DNA of 18,695 nucleotides. Source: JAOAHC01 sp964593045 (lineage in GTDB: Bacteria; Bacillota; Clostridia; TANB77; CAG-465). The position numbers and the translations under genes are program-made. Shown here piece by piece: positions 14,083 through 18,695 of this stretch; positions within the stretch are counted from its first letter, which is position 1, and every line of letters starts with the position of its first letter. The stretch covers positions 1 to 18,695 of the forward strand of contig CAZQJQ010000024.1 of the NCBI GenBank assembly GCA_964593045.1, given 5' to 3'. The notes beneath the pieces are model-generated. The model was given only the letters and a program-made list of their open reading frames with translations. It made no database searches and was not told the origin of the DNA.

Positions 14083-14613
14083 ATGGCGATGATAATGAAT
14101 AAAAAAAAGAAATATATAGTATTTATATCAATTATTATAACAATTATTATAGCAATTATGTTATTATATACTGTAGCAATACCTATGTATACGGAGTATG
14201 ATGATAATAAAATAATTGTAAAAAGTAAATTATATAGTCCTTGTTATGACATTACAAAAGAAGACAATAAAATAATTGTAGAACAATATGCAACAGATGA
14301 AAAAATACCTGAAATTGAGAATATATATGAATTTGAAGATAATATTTTAATAAAAAGCACAACTAGATTCATATGTCAAAGTAAAAGTTATGCAAAAGAA
14401 ATATATAACAATTTAAACTTAAGTAATAAAGATAATTTAATGAATATAACAATAGATAAAAATATTGTAACATCAATTGTAGAAAAAGAAGGTATTAGTA
14501 CTTTTGAGTTTGATAAAACAAGTATGGAATTTAATGAGTTGTATGAATATTTAGAAGAATATTATAGTGATTTTGGATATGAAAAAGTAGAAAATAGTGT
14601 AAACATATATTAG
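14083..14613 (+). CDS. Membrane-anchored hypothetical protein
   Basis: A 176-residue protein not recognised as any family. A short basic N-terminus (NKKKK) precedes one strongly hydrophobic helix (about 11-33, mostly Ile), then an acidic, Lys- and Asn-rich domain of about 140 residues that should lie outside the membrane. The segments DDNKIIVKS and EDNKIIVEQ form a small internal repeat, also visible in the DNA. Two cysteines are present (54 and 98) and could pair. There is no lipobox. Start codons at 14083, 14089 and 14095 are in frame, none with a good ribosome binding site; if transcription begins near 14085, the ATG at 14095 is the realistic start. It has its own promoter, and its last codons form half of the terminator at 14588-14635. 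It faces the surface-protein operon, but no functional tie is evident. Confidence 0.75.
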   Translation: MAMIMNKKKKYIVFISIIITIIIAIMLLYTVAIPMYTEYDDNKIIVKSKLYSPCYDITKEDNKIIVEQYATDEKIPEIENIYEFEDNILIKSTTRFICQSKSYAKEIYNNLNLSNKDNLMNITIDKNIVTSIVEKEGISTFEFDKTSMEFNELYEYLEEYYSDFGYEKVENSVNIY

Positions 14614-14635
14614 TTAATGTTTACACTATTTTCTA
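14588..14635. terminator. Bidirectional terminator, 19-bp perfect stem
   Basis: Positions 14588-14606 and 14617-14635 are exact inverted complements (19 bp, 10-nt loop). On each strand the arm ends in a T-rich stretch (CTATTTT-type). It lies between two convergent genes and is built from their own 3' coding sequence and stop codons. Confidence 0.8.
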
Positions 14636-15801
14636 TGGTAATTTGCACCATCTCTATGATATTCTCTAACCCTTGCTTTTCTTACAATTTCTTTATTTAA
14701 ATGTCTTTTATTTATATTAGATGTGTCTTTTATAATATACTCATATAATATAGAACCTTGAAGTATAGTAAATTGTGCAATACTATTTTCTTTATCTTCA
14801 TAAAGAATAATAGGAATTCTCAATTCTTCTTCTATATCGATCATTTCATTAAAATTTTTAACACCAATAATATTTAGATCTTTCTTTTCTATAGGAGTAG
14901 ATACCTCAACGATTATTTCACCATATGATTTCAATATTTTATCTAGTTCTTTTTTATATATCGATTTTCTTCCTAGTTTAAATATTTGTTTTATATTTCC
15001 AAAGAAAAGAAGTAATGAAGTTATAGATGTAAGTGTACCTAATAACATATATTTTAAATTTATTGTTGAAGGATTTTCTACTGAAGTTACTTTATTAGTT
15101 TTTTGTTCAAAATTTTCCGTTACTTTAAATGCTTGCTCATTTAATGGAATACTCATTTCAATATTGGAGTCATCTTCTGTTATTTTTTCACCACTTGAGT
15201 TTATATAACTAACAACTACATGCATTTTTACAGTTAAATATGCATTAAGAGGTAATTGTAATTTTTTTCTGAAAGTTGACACTTCATTATTGTAATTTAC
15301 AAAATCAACAGTAGCATTTTCATCGATTAAAAAGTTAGTTGCATCATTTAATGACTTAGTAGTTGTCTCTAGTAATATATATGATTTTTCCCATACACTG
15401 TTATATGTATCCGCAGAGTTGTTTTTGTACTCACCATGTATTGTTGCTTGTATATCATAAGTATATGAAAAATCTTGTTTGGTTGAACTAGAAAAATTAT
15501 ACTTAAATTCAGTAGAAAAATTTTTGACCAAATCCGAAATGTACATCTGATCTTTTTCTAAATATTCACTATCAATAAAATTGTTTTCAAACAAATATAC
15601 TTTGTAATCTAAATTTCTAGTTATATTTGAAATATTAGTAATCTGTGTATTACTTTCTTTGTTAAAGCCCATAATGTAGAATATAACAGCTGAACAAAGT
15701 AGTAGTATTATAACAAAAAGAATTAATGCAATATCATCATTCTTAAAATCAACATTTCTTTTTTTACATCGAGCAGAATTAACACTAGAATTATTTCTCA
15801 T
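14626..15801 (-). CDS. DUF5305-like membrane protein
   Basis: A 391-residue protein with a basic cytosolic N-terminus, a membrane helix (about 25-45), a mainly beta extracellular region (65-240), a second helix (about 250-268) and a cytosolic domain of about 120 residues. The segment starting DYKVYLFENNFIDSEYLEK (65-83) and running through YTYDIQATIHGEYK matches my memory of the DUF5305 family, which is found near signal peptidases and TasA-like proteins in Clostridia and archaea; its biochemical role is unknown. The start has AGAGGTGA upstream. It is last in the minus-strand operon, 93 bp after the peptidase gene, and its TAG stop lies in the terminator stem. By context it may assist assembly or export of the surface proteins, which is inference. 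Confidence 0.7.
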   Translation of the reverse strand: MRNNSSVNSARCKKRNVDFKNDDIALILFVIILLLCSAVIFYIMGFNKESNTQITNISNITRNLDYKVYLFENNFIDSEYLEKDQMYISDLVKNFSTEFKYNFSSSTKQDFSYTYDIQATIHGEYKNNSADTYNSVWEKSYILLETTTKSLNDATNFLIDENATVDFVNYNNEVSTFRKKLQLPLNAYLTVKMHVVVSYINSSGEKITEDDSNIEMSIPLNEQAFKVTENFEQKTNKVTSVENPSTINLKYMLLGTLTSITSLLLFFGNIKQIFKLGRKSIYKKELDKILKSYGEIIVEVSTPIEKKDLNIIGVKNFNEMIDIEEELRIPIILYEDKENSIAQFTILQGSILYEYIIKDTSNINKRHLNKEIVRKARVREYHRDGANYHRK

Positions 15802-15894
15802 AGTTCACCTCTTTTCTTTTAACATTTTTATATTTATTTAAATTAATATTTTGTTTTCTATTATATATTATTACATATTGTATATTAGTTATAT

Positions 15895-17061
15895 TTATGT
15901 TTGTATATCATCTGGAGGAGAAATCGAAAGTAATGAACTAAACCAAACAGAAGGATAGCCAACATAAGGAACAATCATTTTAACAATTCCATTGACTTGA
16001 TCTGATTTAACCGATTTAGTATCTTCTGCATTGTTGTTATCTCCTTTAGTTATATAAGTATGATTATTTTTATCTATAATTTGAGTAACTCTATGTATTA
16101 CAAATTTCCCGTCTAGTTCATATTCGATAATGTCACCTATTTGTATGTCAGAAATATTTTCATCATTTATTTTTTGTATAACAACAACATCACCTCTTGA
16201 AAAAGTAGGATACATACTGTTTGATAGTACGGCAACCGGCATATATTTAAATAGTCCTGCTACAAATGATATTGCTATGATCAAAACAAATATAAACGGA
16301 ATCATTTTTATTGGGTTTTGTTTTCTTACATCTCTTTTAGTTGATTTTTCGTTTCTTTTTAAGATGCCAAAATGTACTACTAGATATACTACAAATGCCA
16401 TAATTAATTCATATATACTTGAAAAGAACCAATCTAAATCAGGAACTACAGGTACTACAAGTAGACAAAAAGTAATAGGTGCTCTATACAAAATACTTGC
16501 GAGTGCACCAGCGTTATATACAAGATAGGTATACAGTATACTTTTTGCAAGCTCTGGCAACATATATGATGATACATATTTAAATGTATTCTCAGCAGTT
16601 CCAAAATTTGTTAAAAAATTTTGAAAATCAATATTTGATATAAATAGCAAAAGTGATATAGCAAAATATATCATCATATTTTTACTAGAGTTTTTAACAA
16701 GTACATTTCTCACAATCTCTTGAAGAACTACTATAAGTAAAATAGAAAAAATGTTTTTAGTAAGTCCAAATAAAGTATGTGAATATGGTGTTTTTAGGTA
16801 TCCAAATACTAATCCAAGAAAATAATATACTATTATATATATTAAAACAAGGATAAATATGCTTTTTAAAATTTCTTTTGTTTTTCTACTAGGATTTTTC
16901 TTTTCGTTTATTTTCAATGATATTAAAACAGCAACTATCCAGATAATAGGTTTTATTATCAAAGAATAGTTAGTTGTAGATACTCCAGTAAAAATAAATG
17001 GAAATAGTACTATACCAAAAATCACAAAAAGAAATAATATAATTATTCTAGAATTTTTCAA
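15895..17061 (-). CDS. SipW-type signal peptidase I with polytopic N-terminal domain
   Basis: A 388-residue membrane protease. The C-terminal third (about 253-370) is a signal peptidase I (S26) domain: one membrane helix (253-272), the catalytic serine motif SNSMYPTFSRGD (Ser282), IGDIIEY (308-314), and GKFVIHRVTQI with His323 where bacterial-type enzymes have Lys, then GDNNNAED (340-347). The Ser/His pair is typical of SipW and ER-type enzymes. The first 245 residues hold about seven hydrophobic helices, an unusual addition, since B. subtilis SipW is about 190 residues. The start codon is TTG (17059-17061), preceded by AGGAG; no better in-frame start is seen. The gene lies 16 bp behind the CBM2-like protein gene, so it most likely cleaves the two upstream-encoded proteins. 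Confidence 0.85.
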   Translation of the reverse strand: MKNSRIIILFLFVIFGIVLFPFIFTGVSTTNYSLIIKPIIWIVAVLISLKINEKKNPSRKTKEILKSIFILVLIYIIVYYFLGLVFGYLKTPYSHTLFGLTKNIFSILLIVVLQEIVRNVLVKNSSKNMMIYFAISLLLFISNIDFQNFLTNFGTAENTFKYVSSYMLPELAKSILYTYLVYNAGALASILYRAPITFCLLVVPVVPDLDWFFSSIYELIMAFVVYLVVHFGILKRNEKSTKRDVRKQNPIKMIPFIFVLIIAISFVAGLFKYMPVAVLSNSMYPTFSRGDVVVIQKINDENISDIQIGDIIEYELDGKFVIHRVTQIIDKNNHTYITKGDNNNAEDTKSVKSDQVNGIVKMIVPYVGYPSVWFSSLLSISPPDDIQT

Positions 17062-17077
17062 GATATCACAACTCCTG

Positions 17078-18010
17078 TTAATTACTTACTGTTGATTTAG
17101 TATATGTTATTTGTGGTACAAAATCTTTTTCTTTAGTTTTTATAGTCATACCAAATTCTACAGAACTATCTGGATTAATTGTACCATTGTATGACACGTT
17201 AGAAAATGATAATATTGTATCAGTCAAAATATAGTTTGCACTCCAACAACCAGTTATATCAAATTTATCAGCATCAGATATTTCAAGTCCCCATGACATT
17301 ACTGTTTTTGTAGACTTATTTTTTATTACAACGCTATATTGTGCCATGTTATATTCGCCATCATTCCATGAGTTTGTAGTTGTAATACTAACATCTAGAT
17401 ATTTAGAAAAATTAGGATCTGTTGGTTCCTCGGGTTCTTCAGGTTCTTCAGGATTCTCGGGATCGGTTATTGATCCTGTATTTGGAATAGAAATGTCAAA
17501 ACCATTAGGAGATTCCAAAGTATATATTGTTATAACAACATTTGATGGCTTAAAGGAACTTACAATTCCGCTACTTAATATAAAACCAACCTCTAAACTA
17601 GTACCTGAAGCAACGTTTGAATCATAATCTAAGTTAGAAAGGGTTAATCTTTCGTTTTCTAGCTCATAATTAGCAGACCAACATTGAATATCTGAAACAT
17701 CACTAGGAACATCCATAGAAATTTTCCAGCCAGTTGTATCAGATCCGCTTTCATTTACAAGTTCTACTTTTGTATTAAAGTAATACCTAAAATTATTGTA
17801 CCAAGTATCGCTAATTCTAGAATTTACGCCAAACCCATTAATTATATTTACTGCTTGTTCAGAAGCAGAGGCAGTGCCGTTAATTTCTAGGTTTTGGCTA
17901 AGTAAAGAATATCCTGTACCTATAAAAAGAAGAGAGATTACAAAAACAACAGATATAATTATAGTAGATTTGTATTTTTTAAAGTTTTTTGTATAATTAT
18001 TTTTTCTCAT
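17078..18010 (-). CDS. Secreted protein with two CBM2-like modules
   Basis: A 310-residue exported protein. A basic N-terminus and hydrophobic helix (16-34) end in GYSLLSQNLEINGTASAS, a SipW-type cleavage region matching that of the neighbouring TasA-like protein. Two similar beta modules follow (about 60-165 and 205-305), joined by a Pro/Glu linker (179-200, repeated EEP). Each has the pattern of family 2 carbohydrate-binding modules: spaced tryptophans (W70, W95, W111; W215, W240, W256), a G-W or S-W-G strand, CWSANY, then N-x-x-Y-(D/N) and the GxxxEFG/VGF strand. No enzyme domain is present, so it is probably a structural or adhesive protein. The start has AAAGGAGAGG upstream. It is second in the operon. 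Binding of cellulose or another glycan is a prediction from the fold only. Confidence 0.75.
   Translation of the reverse strand: MRKNNYTKNFKKYKSTIIISVVFVISLLFIGTGYSLLSQNLEINGTASASEQAVNIINGFGVNSRISDTWYNNFRYYFNTKVELVNESGSDTTGWKISMDVPSDVSDIQCWSANYELENERLTLSNLDYDSNVASGTSLEVGFILSSGIVSSFKPSNVVITIYTLESPNGFDISIPNTGSITDPENPEEPEEPEEPTDPNFSKYLDVSITTTNSWNDGEYNMAQYSVVIKNKSTKTVMSWGLEISDADKFDITGCWSANYILTDTILSFSNVSYNGTINPDSSVEFGMTIKTKEKDFVPQITYTKSTVSN
17424..17474. repeat. Short tandem repeats encoding the Pro/Glu linker
   Basis: About 9-bp units of the type GGTTCTTCA/GGTTCCTCG/GGATTCTCG repeat here, encoding the PEE/PEN linker between the two CBM2-like modules on the minus strand. Such tracts can change in copy number, altering linker length. 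The Ser/Gly-rich reading on the other strand is a by-product. Confidence 0.6.
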
Positions 18011-18041
18011 AACCTCTCCTTTCTACATAGGATATTTACGA

Positions 18042-18554
18042 CTAATCAGCTTGTACATAATTTAGGTGAATTGTAGCAGTTTTAGTAACTGCAGTTTCTG
18101 GTACAGCTGTTTCATCTGCACTCCATGTTACAGTAACTGTAGCAGTTGTAGTTTCACCAGCATCAAGTCTTTCTCCTTCTGATATACCAGTAACAGCATA
18201 TGTTAAATATACAGGCTCATCAGAATTAGCCTCAATTAGACCAGATATATTGTCTAAAGTAGCATCAATTGTACCGTTATTAGCAACGACTATATCAAAA
18301 CTTGCAGAAGCTCCTGGATAATCTAAAGAAACATCAAAAGTAGCATCTGTTGATGTAAATGTAGGGTATCCGTTTGCAACTGATGCACCAGTTAAACTTT
18401 TAGCAGTTATTCCAGTTATTGAAACATCCCAGCTAGCTGAAACTTTAGAAGTACCATTAATAGTAAGTTGTTGTGCTAAAGCGGCATAACCAACTGACAT
18501 AGCAACTATAACTACTAATAATGCTGCAATTAGAAAATTCTTGTTAGATCTCAT
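18042..18554 (-). CDS. TasA/camelysin-like surface protein with SipW-type signal
   Basis: A 170-residue exported protein. The N-terminal helix (about 6-22) runs into VGYAALAQQLTINGTSKVSA, the signature of SipW-dependent signal peptides. The mature part is a Thr/Ala/Asp-rich, Lys-poor beta domain (about 40-170), shorter than TasA (about 260) and camelysin (about 195). TasA-like proteins form extracellular fibres in biofilms; here fibre formation is inferred. Start choice: the ATG at 18554 lies six bases after AAGGAGGTGA, while the in-frame GTG at 18563 overlaps that site. Strong promoter and ribosome binding site suggest high expression as a major surface protein. It leads the four-gene operon. 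Confidence 0.8.
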   Translation of the reverse strand: MRSNKNFLIAALLVVIVAMSVGYAALAQQLTINGTSKVSASWDVSITGITAKSLTGASVANGYPTFTSTDATFDVSLDYPGASASFDIVVANNGTIDATLDNISGLIEANSDEPVYLTYAVTGISEGERLDAGETTTATVTVTWSADETAVPETAVTKTATIHLNYVQAD

Positions 18555-18579
18555 ATAATTCACCTCCTTTATATGTTAT

Positions 18580-18594
18580 ATACAAAAATTGTAT
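18580..18594. promoter_or_regulatory. Operator-like dyad over the -10 box
   Basis: ATACAA (18580-18585) and TTGTAT (18589-18594) form a perfect 6-bp dyad around AAA, covering the -10 hexamer and the likely start site. A repressor bound here would block transcription. It could also fold as a small hairpin in the nascent RNA. Confidence 0.35.
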
Positions 18595-18616
18595 CACAAA
18601 CAAAAAAATATATCAA
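18588..18616 (-). promoter_or_regulatory. Sigma-A promoter of the surface-protein operon
   Basis: On the minus strand TTGATA (18611-18616) and TACAAT (18588-18593) are 17 bp apart, 33 bp upstream of the TasA-like start codon. A 15-bp dyad (18580-18594) covers the -10, and TATCACAAA sites flank the region. Confidence 0.75.
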
Positions 18617-18661
18617 GGCTTTTTATAGGGAATTTTTAGTTTTTATGATTATTTTGTGATA
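18592..18661. repeat. Inverted pair TATCACAAA / TTTGTGATA around the promoter
   Basis: TATCACAAA (18592-18600) and TTTGTGATA (18653-18661) are exact inverted complements, about 61 bp (near six helical turns) centre to centre, flanking the -35 region. This geometry suits two sites for one regulator, but no regulator gene is in view. Confidence 0.4.
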
Positions 18662-18674
18662 ATGTCTTAATAGT

Positions 18675-18692
18675 TATTTTAGGAAAATGTCC
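18675..18692 (-). repeat. 18-bp sequence inverted relative to 31-48
   Basis: On the minus strand this reads GGACATTTTCCTAAAATA, exactly as at 31-48 on the plus strand. It lies about 58 bp upstream of the surface-operon -35 box, at the very edge of the window, so the full repeat unit cannot be seen. Confidence 0.6.
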
Positions 18693-18695
18693 CGA

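Noticed and set aside
17346..17627. Open frame on the plus strand with a Gly/Ser repeat
   Set aside because: The SGSSGSSG repeat is the complement of the Pro/Glu linker of the CBM2-like protein; there is no start signal.
1..18695. CRISPR array, tRNA or rRNA genes
   Set aside because: No regularly spaced direct repeats and no cloverleaf or rRNA-like sequence were seen on reading the intergenic regions.

Overview
The window is from a low-GC, AT-rich Gram-positive-type bacterium, most likely a member of the Clostridia (Firmicutes). The evidence is the strong AGGAGG ribosome binding sites, a zinc-type S14, a classical S10-spc ribosomal gene order, a peptidoglycan glycosyltransferase and a TasA/SipW-type surface locus. 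No species can be named from the sequence.

Left region (1-1273): this looks like a small, decayed mobile element of about 1.2 kb. It has TTAGGGTGT inverted ends and perfect 8-bp direct repeats (TATTGACA) on both sides. Inside are an intact P-loop nucleotide-kinase-like gene (minus strand) and the N- and C-terminal scraps of an ISL3-family transposase (plus strand). A third copy of the end sequence lies between the two.

Region 1282-3295: a minus-strand pair comprising a monofunctional peptidoglycan glycosyltransferase and a long, apparently two-domain ThyX thymidylate synthase. They are read from a good sigma-A promoter at 3267-3295.

Region 3440-14040: a divergent promoter, a structured leader of about 210 nt, then 20 ribosomal protein genes and secY, all on the plus strand: rpsJ, rplC, rplD, rplW, rplB, rpsS, rplV, rpsC, rplP, rpmC, rpsQ, rplN, rplX, rplE, rpsN, rpsH, rplF, rplR, rpsE, rplO, secY. 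rpmD (L30), normally between rpsE and rplO, is absent. A strong terminator follows secY, so adk, map, infA and the alpha operon are not joined here. A nested-stem RNA between rpsJ and rplC is a candidate regulatory element.

Region 14050-14635: a small membrane-anchored protein of unknown function with a near-leaderless promoter. It converges on the next operon through a 19-bp terminator stem built from the coding ends of both genes.

Right region (14626-18616): a minus-strand surface/export operon in the order TasA/camelysin-like protein, a protein with two CBM2-like modules, a polytopic SipW-type signal peptidase, and a DUF5305-like membrane protein. The first two carry matching SipW-type signal sequences, so the peptidase probably processes them. 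The operon likely builds an extracellular matrix or fibre, possibly one that binds polysaccharide. Its promoter is overlapped by a dyad and flanked by a pair of TTTGTGATA sites. An 18-bp sequence next to it recurs, inverted, at the opposite end of the window.
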